Shown: piece by piece, positions 32,956-40,209 of the stretch
How the letters are laid out: every line of letters starts with the position of its first letter
Position numbering within the stretch: the stretch's first letter is position 1
Source of the DNA: Halococcus thailandensis JCM 13552
GTDB lineage: Archaea; Halobacteriota; Halobacteria; Halobacteriales; Halococcaceae
DNA: 49,482 nt
Assembly (NCBI RefSeq): GCF_000336715.1
Contig: NZ_AOMF01000015.1
Span: 1 to 49,482, forward strand
Direction: 5' to 3'
Translations under genes and position numbers: made by a program
The notes under the pieces: generated by a model
What the model was told of the DNA's origin: nothing
Seen by the model: only the letters and a program-made list of their open reading frames with translations
Database searches by the model: none

Positions 32956-33432
32956 ATGGCAACGAACACAACCCCCATGTCAGAAAACGAGAGTGCGGAT
33001 GTTCGAGAAGTACAGACTGCAACCCTTCGGCGGCAGAACCCCGAACGTGGCACCGTGATCGTCTCGATCCCCGACGCAATCGCCGCCGCCGGTCTCGAAG
33101 ATGGCGGTTCGTTCCGATTCAACCCGAACTCGGTCGCGGAGATCGGGATGCTCGCAGCGCTCGGCAGCGAGGAGAGCGTCGACGGACGCAGCGAGCGCTT
33201 TGCGCGGAACATTCGGGAGGAGGGACGCTACGGCGAGACGCTTCGGCTGGTCATCCCGCGCGAGGCGCTCGCGGAGCTGATTGACCCCGACAGCATCGAC
33301 TGGGAAGATCCCCCAGAGGTGAACGTGTGGGCTGGCGATCGCCTGCTCGCCTTCGAGATGTCCGAGCCCGAAGAGCGGACGGTCGAGATCGACCGCGATG
33401 CGGGCAGTGAAGAGGACGAGTCGGATGATTGA
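32956..33432 (+). CDS. acidic protein with a partial leader core (158 aa)
   Basis: The ATG at 32956 sits in the TACCCT-ATGGC context, which decides the start. The 158 residues show GTVIVSIPDAIAAAGLEDGG (a strand-helix segment reminiscent of AbrB-like swapped-hairpin proteins) and ETLRLVIPREALAELIDPDS. WAGDRLLAFEMSEPEERTVE and an acidic tail follow. Two related strand-helix halves suggest an internal duplication. The next gene starts eight bases before the stop. The function is unknown. Confidence 0.65.
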   Translation: MATNTTPMSENESADVREVQTATLRRQNPERGTVIVSIPDAIAAAGLEDGGSFRFNPNSVAEIGMLAALGSEESVDGRSERFARNIREEGRYGETLRLVIPREALAELIDPDSIDWEDPPEVNVWAGDRLLAFEMSEPEERTVEIDRDAGSEEDESDD

Positions 33433-33694
33433 GAGCCACGGCACGCCCCACATGGAAGCGAAGCCGGTCGAGTTCCCCTGTCAGGGGCCGGGATGCAGCG
33501 AGAGCGTAATCACCTACCTGACCGACGAGGACGTCGAGGCGCACGAGACGATCCAGGTGCGCCGGTACACGCCCGAGAGCGACGACGAGCACGTCGCTCG
33601 CTACTTGTTCTGTTCGTCGGACTGCCGTGCCACGTTCGTCAACGCAGTCGAGAGCGGCGAGCGCGAGGAGACGATTTACGGCGATAGCGAGTGA
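33425..33694 (+). CDS. small zinc-finger protein (89 aa)
   Basis: The ATG at 33425 overlaps the previous gene. The 89 residues contain FPCQGPGCSESVITYLTDED and, about 38 residues on, LFCSSDCRATFVNAVESGE. The C....C...C...C pattern followed by a helix looks like a treble-clef (MYM/HNH-like) zinc finger. It closes the unit that starts at 32956. Similar short proteins are common on haloarchaeal plasmids. The role is not known. Confidence 0.66.
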   Translation: MIESHGTPHMEAKPVEFPCQGPGCSESVITYLTDEDVEAHETIQVRRYTPESDDEHVARYLFCSSDCRATFVNAVESGEREETIYGDSE

Positions 33695-33709
33695 CAGCGA
33701 GGGGGTGGG

Positions 33710-33961
33710 TCAGGCATCGCGAACATTGACGCCGGTCGAGATTTCGTACTCGACGTCGACGGCGCGCGTGCTCAGTATCTCAGCCAGCTCCTCGGTCATG
33801 TCCTCGTGTTCGACGGCCTTCGCGAGCGCTGGCAACATCGCCTGCGTGAACTCGCACGAGGCTTCGACCGCGCCGACGCGCGTGTTCTCGTCGAGCAGGT
33901 CGGCGACGTCGTCGACGAGTTCCTCCCGGTACGTGAACTTGCCGTCTGTTCGGATTCGCAT
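33710..33961 (-). CDS. small helical protein (DUF7692-like), 83 aa
   Basis: The ATG at 33961 is preferred: longer forms upstream have Ser/Arg-rich, non-haloarchaeal composition. The 83 residues begin MRIRTDGKFTYREELVDDVA and contain LLDENTRVGAVEASCEFTQA and MTEELAEILSTRAVDVEYEI. A short strand followed by three helices matches a family of small haloarchaeal proteins of unknown function. It is convergent with the rightward accessory unit. Confidence 0.68.
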   Translation of the reverse strand: MRIRTDGKFTYREELVDDVADLLDENTRVGAVEASCEFTQAMLPALAKAVEHEDMTEELAEILSTRAVDVEYEISTGVNVRDA

Positions 33962-34212
33962 GGCCGCTCGTACACACGACCCTCTCAAAGCCGTGCTGTT
34001 CGACCGAGAGACCGTTCCGGTGTCATGCGCTTGTCGTACGGGTGGCTGACGACTCTCGGCGAGTGGACACGAACTGAGGGGCTTCGGCGGTGGATATGCA
34101 CACGAGAATACGAATCTCGTGTTACTATTCGCGATCGGCGTTCTGTCGACGTGAAACCCCGTGGTGTACGGGGCGATTAGGCCCAAATCCCTACTTCGTG
34201 ATGACATAGAAA

Positions 34213-35169
34213 TCACTCGGGAGGCCGGCGTTTCCCTCCTGTTGCTTGGAATTCTTCAGAGTTCACAGGAGACACCAAATGGTCATTGTTCAGTAGTTTA
34301 ATCATGTCCCATGCCTTGTTCCCATTGGGAACTGATATTTCAGATCCACCAGTACCATTAGTAATATCCAGTCCCAACGAGTGTACGTCGATTATGTCGG
34401 TTGCAGTGCTCATGTCTAACTCATCAATAATCCCAAACTCGGACAGCTGGCAGATCTTCCGTGCTTTCCGTCGGTCATTTGAGATCCATCCACGGAAATC
34501 ATCCATATTCGTTACATTAAGTGGTCCGGCCTCGATTTCATCAAGTATGTCTTCAGACTGATCGAAGAAATGATCAACGTAGTTGAAACCATCCTCGAAT
34601 TGTTTCTGATTGAAGACGATAATATGTCCGTCAAGGTACATGGCGTCGATTTTCGATGGTAAAGTCACTACCTCCCGTTCAAATCGACTATATTCTTGAC
34701 CAGCGAGGAAAACGCGTAGCTTGTTACTCGGCGAAACCACCTGGCGATTCGTGTATTCTCTAAACCCGATCAGAAGATTTCCATTTCCGTCTTCCAATCT
34801 AATCGCTTGAATATCAGGGCGGGGTTCGTCGTACGTTGTCTCTTGGAATGAACTTCGATCAATCAGTGTAGAAACAGATTCAGAATAGGGGAATTCATCC
34901 AGCGGCATGAACTGTACAGGCGGATCGCCTCGATTTAGGTTTGCGATATCATAGTGCTCCAATGCTCTCGTTCCTTCTTGAATACTATCGATGCTATTGG
35001 ATAAAGCATCTAAAACGAGGCTCTCAAGTTCGTCACAAATCTCTTGATGTAATGGAATTTCCCCAAAACTCAAACCATCTTCGGAGTGGTCACGTCCGAC
35101 TAATAGACTACGTGCGGGATCAGCGTTATTCATGCGGTCTCGGGCATCACTCAAATCGCTAACTTCCAT
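34213..35169 (-). CDS. kwaB: Kiwa defence protein KwaB (DUF4868)
   Basis: The ATG at 35169 gives 318 residues, the usual KwaB length; an in-frame TTG at 35181 would overlap the kwaA stop. The protein is soluble, with no membrane segment. Its central part MYLDGHIIVFNQKQFEDGFN, YVDHFFDQSEDILDEIEAG and the preceding KLRVFLAGQEYSRFEREVVT follow the DUF4868 pattern that defines KwaB. In bacteria KwaA and KwaB form the two-gene Kiwa anti-phage system, KwaB acting on invading DNA after a membrane signal. It lies 8 bases after kwaA. Base composition is clearly more AT-rich than the zinc-protein region, a sign of separate acquisition. Confidence 0.8.
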   Translation of the reverse strand: MEVSDLSDARDRMNNADPARSLLVGRDHSEDGLSFGEIPLHQEICDELESLVLDALSNSIDSIQEGTRALEHYDIANLNRGDPPVQFMPLDEFPYSESVSTLIDRSSFQETTYDEPRPDIQAIRLEDGNGNLLIGFREYTNRQVVSPSNKLRVFLAGQEYSRFEREVVTLPSKIDAMYLDGHIIVFNQKQFEDGFNYVDHFFDQSEDILDEIEAGPLNVTNMDDFRGWISNDRRKARKICQLSEFGIIDELDMSTATDIIDVHSLGLDITNGTGGSEISVPNGNKAWDMIKLLNNDHLVSPVNSEEFQATGGKRRPPE

Positions 35170-35177
35170 GGGTAGGA

Positions 35178-35726
35178 TCAACTTCCATCTGTAGAGATAT
35201 ATACACCACGACCAATCTCGGTCATTTTCAGTGACCCCTGTTGTACTTGAATACCCTTATCGACTACAACGAGAGATGACCCCAACTCCTCACAATCCAT
35301 CTCATAAATCTTGTATCCCAGCACAGATAATAACGGATTTATATACAGTTGATCCGATCTAATTTGTATAGAGGCTAAAACAGAAAGGAATATGAAGAGA
35401 ATAGCCCAACTGTGAATTGAGTTATAGTTCAAGCCTATGAATGGTATTATGTACGCCACTAAATACGAGGACATCAATTCGTCTCTTCTTTGGTAGCTCT
35501 GGACTACTCGATACACTGGTTCCTTAGATTCTCGAACACCCATAGCAAGATAGAGCACCAAAGAGGAAACAACAGCTACCATCACAAACAATATAGATAC
35601 TATAGGTACCATGTATCCACTAACTGCGGTTTTGACATCGTATGTGTCAATAGATATCGATATCCACAGAGGAGCATACGCACTCAAAAAGAGCGTCCAC
35701 TTTACCCAAGTGCGAAACTCAGCCAT
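35178..35726 (-). CDS. kwaA: Kiwa defence membrane protein KwaA
   Basis: The 182-residue protein has four predicted membrane helices: WVKWTLFLSAYAPLWISISI, YMVPIVSILFVMVAVVSSLV, SSYLVAYIIPFIGLNYNSI and WAILFIFLSVLASIQIR. A cytoplasmic C-terminal domain follows (LGYKIYEMDCEELGSSLVVV). Size, helix layout and position directly in front of the DUF4868 gene match KwaA, the membrane sensor of Kiwa. Sequence motifs of KwaA are weak, so the call depends on the pair. The unit is leftward and AT-rich. Confidence 0.78.
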   Translation of the reverse strand: MAEFRTWVKWTLFLSAYAPLWISISIDTYDVKTAVSGYMVPIVSILFVMVAVVSSLVLYLAMGVRESKEPVYRVVQSYQRRDELMSSYLVAYIIPFIGLNYNSIHSWAILFIFLSVLASIQIRSDQLYINPLLSVLGYKIYEMDCEELGSSLVVVDKGIQVQQGSLKMTEIGRGVYISTDGS

Positions 35727-35943
35727 GGCTCAAGGATTACACTAGTACTCTGCCTGCCTAAAGCGTAAGGTTATCGGTAACCTAGTAATAGATGTGTCTC
35801 TAAAACCCGGCACGCGCGTCTCTCCCGCGCGATTGAGTTGAGCACCGGAACCAATACCGCAGAAGAATTCCGACCCTTCGGGCCGGCCAGAACCCGACCG
35901 CGTACCCACTCTCCGCGCCCGCCCACCTCCTCGGTCCTGCTCG
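35727..35943. other. intergenic stretch upstream of kwaA
   Basis: No gene is seen. The first 90 bases hold AT-rich promoter-like sequence for kwaA. The rest is GC-rich and leads into the left arm of the inverted-repeat element. A small CCCTTCGGG hairpin occurs near 35875. Confidence 0.35.
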
Positions 35944-36091
35944 CCCGCACAGCGGAGTGATCTGCGTAAGAAATGAATGTTGATCAGCGGGTGAACCAGA
36001 GAATTTACATCCGTCGGTCGATTTTTGTCCCATAGAAGCAGCCACACTCCTCTACCATCCAAACGTTGCCCAGATCACTCCGCTGTGCGGG
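35944..36091. mobile_element. 148-bp element with 21-bp perfect terminal inverted repeats (MITE-like)
   Basis: The arm starting CCCGCACAGCGGAGTGATCT at 35944-35964 recurs in exact inverted orientation at 36071-36091. The 106 bases between are AT-richer and carry no gene. Long perfect arms and short length suit a miniature inverted-repeat element or a pair of IS ends. No clear target duplication flanks it. The right arm coincides with the 3' end of the small broken gene next door (residues ARTAE-stop), so one arm may be a captured copy of that gene's end. Confidence 0.6.
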
Positions 36092-36283
36092 CTTTCGGAG
36101 GCAGGAAGAAGTTAAACCGGTCTAACGTTTCTGTCACTTTATTCAGCTCCTTCTCGCCACTCTCAATCAGCGCCTCAATGTATTCGTACGCTTCGAGAGT
36201 ATCTCGCTATCCTGCTTTGACAGTCCTTCAGCGAGACGCGTTGACAGCGATGGCAGCGATGTCGGCAGATGCTCTTCTACCAT
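36075..36283 (-). pseudogene. frameshifted small gene, antitoxin-like in layout
   Basis: From the ATG at 36283 the frame reads MVEEHLPTSLPSLSTRLAEG, LSKQDSEIL and then runs into a stop after an out-of-frame tail. Removing one TC from the CTCTC at the break restores EAYEYIEALIESGEKELNKV and TETLDRFNFFLPPKARTAE, followed by TGA in the right arm of the inverted-repeat element. The restored 68-residue protein is helical, acidic and has a perfect inverted repeat across its promoter, as expected for an autoregulated antitoxin or small repressor. A two-base slip at a dinucleotide repeat is the simplest cause. Confidence 0.55.
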
Positions 36284-36288
36284 GATAA

Positions 36289-36336
36289 CCTTGTGTAACA
36301 GGCGAAGACGCATAGGTCATCGAATGTTACACAAGG
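36289..36336 (-). promoter_or_regulatory. 12-bp inverted repeat operator
   Basis: CCTTGTGTAACA (36289-36300) and TGTTACACAAGG (36325-36336) are perfect inverted copies separated by 24 bases. The near arm ends 5 bases before the ATG at 36283 on the minus strand. Two dimer-binding half-sites around the expected transcript start are typical of tight autorepression. Confidence 0.6.
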
Positions 36337-36398
36337 CGGACCGCCAACGCCCGTAGGAAAAGTCATCATCAGAATACAATACCATCCGTAATCGCCCC

Positions 36399-37415
36399 TC
36401 AACTGCTTTCTACCTGCGTTTCGAACGAACTACCCGGTGAAAATTCAGTCAGCTCCTCGATTTCCTGTTCCAGCCGCTCGACTTCCTGACGCAGAACATC
36501 TGCCTCGGGATCGTCGCTGACCGCCAACCGGTCTTTCAACCCCTGTAAGCGCGTCTCCTTGCGCTCTTCGTCTACCTCGGCTTTGCGCACGTACTCGCTC
36601 TTGTTCACGTCGTACACGTCCTCCTCAGATACTGGGGCGACATCCAGCGCTTCCTCGACCTTGCTTCGGTCAACACCGAGCAGTTGCTCGCGATCGATAC
36701 CAGTCTCGGCGAACGCATTGAGAACTTCCTCGTCGTCCTTGAGCGAACGGTTTCGCCGGGTCGTTCGCTGGACCGAGCCGTACTGACCATGCAACGGCCG
36801 GTCGTGCCCGACCCGCTCTAAGAGAACATCGGTCACGTCCTGTCGCAGATCGTTGGCATTGCGCTGAACATCCGACAGCAAGGTGTACAGATTGACCAGC
36901 ACGGGCGTCTCGACACTTTCGAGAGCGCTCATGTCCTCGCGTTCGAGCGCGTCGATCAACAGCAGCATGTCCGAATACACGTCGATCTCGGGCACCTCGC
37001 GCTCGCTGTCTTGCTCGTCTTCGGCACTCGCAGTCATCGACAAGTGTGGTGTCTCATCCAGCACGGCGCTCTCGTCGGCCTCGTCTAATTCAGTCAGCGT
37101 GTTCTCGCGTTCGTCGAGCACGTAGCGCGGGTGAAGTGCAAGCACTGCCGCGTATGGTTCGGCCTTCGGCGGCAAGCGGTCGAGTTCGTAGCCATCAACC
37201 GCCTCGCGTGTGTGCTCGGCGAGCGCTTCAAACTGCTCGCGTTGCAGCGGCTGTGAGTCACCCAAATCGACGTCCTCGATGATGACGCGCTGATCCTGAA
37301 CGTCGGTGATCCGAAATCGTTTCGAAGCCAACGGCGTGATGAGTGTCGCCTCGTCGGGCAGGTTCTCACAGCGCTCGATCAGCGTGCCCCACGTCGCGCC
37401 GAACGGAATTGCCAT
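36399..37415 (-). CDS. coiled-coil protein of unknown function in the defence island (338 aa)
   Basis: The 338-residue acidic protein begins MAIPFGATWGTLIERCENLP with a short beta-rich domain (SKRFRITDVQDQRVIIEDVD). The middle part is helical (LLLIDALEREDMSALESVET) and a DNA- or RNA-contact-like basic stretch RTTRRNRSLKDDEE follows. The C-terminal coiled coil is ADVLRQEVERLEQEIEELTE. Length and composition are like plasmid replication- or defence-associated proteins, but no motif identifies it. It is divergent from the ApeA-like gene with 210 bases between. Confidence 0.6.
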   Translation of the reverse strand: MAIPFGATWGTLIERCENLPDEATLITPLASKRFRITDVQDQRVIIEDVDLGDSQPLQREQFEALAEHTREAVDGYELDRLPPKAEPYAAVLALHPRYVLDERENTLTELDEADESAVLDETPHLSMTASAEDEQDSEREVPEIDVYSDMLLLIDALEREDMSALESVETPVLVNLYTLLSDVQRNANDLRQDVTDVLLERVGHDRPLHGQYGSVQRTTRRNRSLKDDEEVLNAFAETGIDREQLLGVDRSKVEEALDVAPVSEEDVYDVNKSEYVRKAEVDEERKETRLQGLKDRLAVSDDPEADVLRQEVERLEQEIEELTEFSPGSSFETQVESS

Positions 37416-37625
37416 ACTCCGGACTCAGAGAGCCGCTGTCTAAAGAGCCGTGGGCGACACATTGGATTTCGAGTGAAATTAGTCTCTAAGGGATGTTTCA
37501 ACCCTTACACGCCGCTTGGGTTGTATAGCACAAGGCAAAGTAACTGCTCAATTCACGGGAGGATTGTTCATATTTTCGGATCAGGATGTCCCAATCGATA
37601 TATGGTATGAATTCAACACTGATGT

Positions 37626-39014
37626 ATGGACGCTCAAACATTTAAGGGAAAGTGGTGGTCTCCAAATTCCCCCGATGAGAAAGTTCCCGGAATAGTCGAA
37701 TACCATCCCGAAGAGGGTGAAGTAGATCTATTTGGGACTCTGGTTGAATCTGAAGAGGACGACGAGGAAGCACACTTCATGGAGATGGACCTCGAAGATC
37801 ACGTTGAAGGATTTCTACTCGGGGAAACTATTGAGTCAAAGTTGGTCACTATCACTGATGCAGTCCCAGTCAATATAAGTCGTCCTTCAATAGGCAACGA
37901 AGCCGGCCACCCAAATTCAGTATATAAATTCACACGAGTATATACGGGCGGTCATTTCGAAGAAGAACCAGAGTTCAATCAGGTCTCATTCGGCTTCAAC
38001 GGGCTCGCTGAATGGTTTGGCGAGTCAAGAATTGAACATGAAGTTTCCGATGAAGACGGGATACGATCCCGATACGGAGTCAAGGAGCCGAAAACGGTCG
38101 AAATCAAACTCCGTGATGCTGAGCTAACCTTCTTCGTTGGTACTACAGTCTCTTCGTCGGTGACAGCAACGGAGTTGGAGGACTCGGTTAGAGTTAATAT
38201 CATACCTGATGAACCGCTCCCATTCCCTGAATTGAGTAATCGGTATATAAATCCGTTACAGCGATACTTGGCCCTCGCAACGGCAACACCAGTTCAACCA
38301 ACAGATGTCTCTGGTATGGTAGGTGAAGATACGTGGATCAAGGTGTTTTCAAATATCCCGAGTCATGCACCAGCGGACCGGTCTGTGAGCCGTGCATCAA
38401 TGTTATTCAGGCCAGATGACGTCAATCTTGAGAACAGCTTACAGCACTGGTTTCAGGATGAAGGGCAAGCAGAATACTTATTCAATTTTTATTTCGGCAC
38501 GATCTATAATTCGCATCTATTCTTAGAGCATCAATTCCTATCACTGGCGGTTGCAATAGAGTCTTACTTCAGTCACCGATATCCAGATTTCAAAATCATG
38601 GAGAAAGATGCGTATCGAGATCTTCGGAAGTCCCTCGTCAGTGAGATTCCCAATGGATTGGAAGTGAAAGAGCGAATTCAGAATCTACTGCAGAGTATCG
38701 GAAATTTGCCATCTTTCAAAGACAAGCTTGAGATGGTCGTCGAAGAAGAAAGATCTGTCTTGACTCTCCTAGTTGATGTTGATGAAACTTTGTCCACAGC
38801 CACCACAATTCGACATGACCTTGCACACGGTCTTGGGGAAGATTATTCAACTGAGGAACTAGTCAAGACCAGATATAAACTCCAAATCATTATCGAGTGT
38901 ATTTTACTCGATATCGCTGGCGTTGAGGACAAGCATAAAGCACAGGTTCTTTATTCTAACTATCAAGGGGCAGACTTCCTCAGTGTTGATAAAGAAGTGA
39001 AATCTGACGAGTGA
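37626..39014 (+). CDS. apeA: ApeA-like anti-phage HEPN protein
   Basis: The 462-residue protein starts with the ApeA N-terminal domain pattern (FKGKWWSPNSPDEKVPGIVE, then EGEVDLFGTLVES). A long beta-rich middle follows, and a C-terminal HEPN domain has FLSLAVAIESYFSHRYPD and TIRHDLAHGLG. RHDLAH is the Rx4H active-site motif of HEPN ribonucleases, so the enzyme should be intact. ApeA proteins stop phage growth by cleaving RNA during infection (abortive infection). It is a single-gene system, AT-richer than the neighbours, and lies 2 kb from the Kiwa genes, which supports a defence island. Confidence 0.78.
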   Translation: MDAQTFKGKWWSPNSPDEKVPGIVEYHPEEGEVDLFGTLVESEEDDEEAHFMEMDLEDHVEGFLLGETIESKLVTITDAVPVNISRPSIGNEAGHPNSVYKFTRVYTGGHFEEEPEFNQVSFGFNGLAEWFGESRIEHEVSDEDGIRSRYGVKEPKTVEIKLRDAELTFFVGTTVSSSVTATELEDSVRVNIIPDEPLPFPELSNRYINPLQRYLALATATPVQPTDVSGMVGEDTWIKVFSNIPSHAPADRSVSRASMLFRPDDVNLENSLQHWFQDEGQAEYLFNFYFGTIYNSHLFLEHQFLSLAVAIESYFSHRYPDFKIMEKDAYRDLRKSLVSEIPNGLEVKERIQNLLQSIGNLPSFKDKLEMVVEEERSVLTLLVDVDETLSTATTIRHDLAHGLGEDYSTEELVKTRYKLQIIIECILLDIAGVEDKHKAQVLYSNYQGADFLSVDKEVKSDE

Positions 39015-39258
39015 GCAGAATTGGGTGTTGCCGTAGTTAGGAACTTAGAATTGCTGAATATATTCTCTAAGTCTTCCACGCCGATTTCAACAGGTAGCCA
39101 TTCCGTAACACTGGAAAATGCGAAAACTCCAGCTAAACCCTAAGCGCGGTGTGAGAACGGTGCTCCCTATGAAAAGGACAGATACTGTGATGTGTCCACC
39201 ATTTTAACCAGTAAAGTTACTTGTTTCAAGTTCGAAGAGAGTGTAGAGGCGAACAACC

Positions 39259-39399
39259 ATGTCCTCAGACCCTGCCGCGGCGGCCGAAACTCCGTGTCCG
39301 AATTGTGGGTCGTTGCACGCTGAACTCACGCCGGCGGAGGAACTCGAATATGAGTGCCGAGACTGTGGCAAAGGGTTCGACTTGCCGCGGATCGGGTAG
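39259..39399 (+). CDS. small zinc-ribbon protein (46 aa)
   Basis: The ATG at 39259 opens 46 codons: MSSDPAAAAETPCPNCGSLH, AELTPAEELEYECRDCGKGF, DLPRIG. Two CxxC pairs 22 residues apart form a classic zinc ribbon. Similar mini-ribbons precede or follow transposons and accessory genes on haloarchaeal plasmids. TATA-like TTTTAACC lies about 55 bases upstream. The function is unknown. Confidence 0.6.
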   Translation: MSSDPAAAAETPCPNCGSLHAELTPAEELEYECRDCGKGFDLPRIG

Positions 39400-39586
39400 A
39401 ACTCAAAACCGGTGAGTGGCCGGCCAGCGGAGTAGTGGGAGCCGGCAGGCATCACTTCGTCGGGCGAACGTCAACGAGCGTACTCCGACAGATGTTGAGG
39501 CTGCTCTCGGTGCGCACGACCTCGACGACGAACGGTGCGAGATCGTCCAGGCCATGTATGAGCACCTCAGCCGTGTGATGTCGTAG
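39400..39586 (+). other. possible gene remnant
   Basis: A frame ending at TAG 39584-39586 reads RRANVNERTPTDVEAALGAH, DLDDERCEIVQAMYEHLSRV and MS-stop. It has typical haloarchaeal composition, but no start codon precedes it in frame. It may be the 3' end of a gene cut by insertion of the zinc-ribbon segment. Shadow coding in other frames is less likely given its acidic, helical character. Confidence 0.3.
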
Positions 39587-39636
39587 TTGGAGCATTCAGT
39601 GGAAGGAGATAACGGCCTCCGGCGTTGAGAAAAACC

Positions 39637-40002
39637 ATGACTGGATCCGATAGTTCGGAGCAAGAATACCCGGACGAACTCTTGGATGCACACCGGATCG
39701 AGGATAGTCGGCTTTTTGTCCCGATGGAGAAGGTAATGGAGGGACTTGAGGAGCTTCTTTTTGAGATGGGTACGTTCGAAGAGACGGGAAATCCTCACAA
39801 CCTATCTCGTATGCGCGAGTATGGGGATTTCATTCGGACAATGGACCAAGAAGATCTATATGAAGAAATGAAATCCCACCCTAATTCGACGGTTTCCTCG
39901 TCTGCGAAGCATATCGATCCGGAATACAAACCCCGAACGGAATCAACCTTTGAGCAGCTCCAGTATGTAACTCAGGAGATAGCACCCAACCCTAGTGTGT
40001 GA
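39637..40002 (+). CDS. acidic protein of unknown function (121 aa)
   Basis: The ATG at 39637 gives 121 residues beginning MTGSDSSEQEYPDELLDAHR. A GGAAGGAGAT Shine-Dalgarno-like stretch lies about 30 bases upstream, too far to decide the start; a TTG at 39625 is possible. Segments LFVPMEKVMEGLEELLFEMG and LSRMREYGDFIRTMDQEDLY are helical. No motif is recognised. It stands alone in the mosaic region. Confidence 0.5.
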   Translation: MTGSDSSEQEYPDELLDAHRIEDSRLFVPMEKVMEGLEELLFEMGTFEETGNPHNLSRMREYGDFIRTMDQEDLYEEMKSHPNSTVSSSAKHIDPEYKPRTESTFEQLQYVTQEIAPNPSV

Positions 40003-40209
40003 GGAGTGCCGTCAAGGACGAGATTAGACCGACCCCGCTGACATCTGTCGTCAGAAGGTGAACTTCTCTCTTTGTTCTCTGATCTAGCTGTGAGGCTGAA
40101 TGAGGCAGTTTACCCGTCAGTAATCAACCCATGCTTGCACCACGGTTATGGCCGAAACGATTATTCCTGTTTTCGAGCTATCGTTTAGCAGGCGGTTCTC
40201 TGACGGGGT

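Noticed and set aside
37603-37628. ATATATGGTATG upstream of the ApeA-like gene as a further leader cassette
   Set aside because: Only the ATATGGTATG portion resembles the cassette. The palindrome, hairpin and UACCCU-AUG core are missing, so it is probably just an AT-rich promoter.
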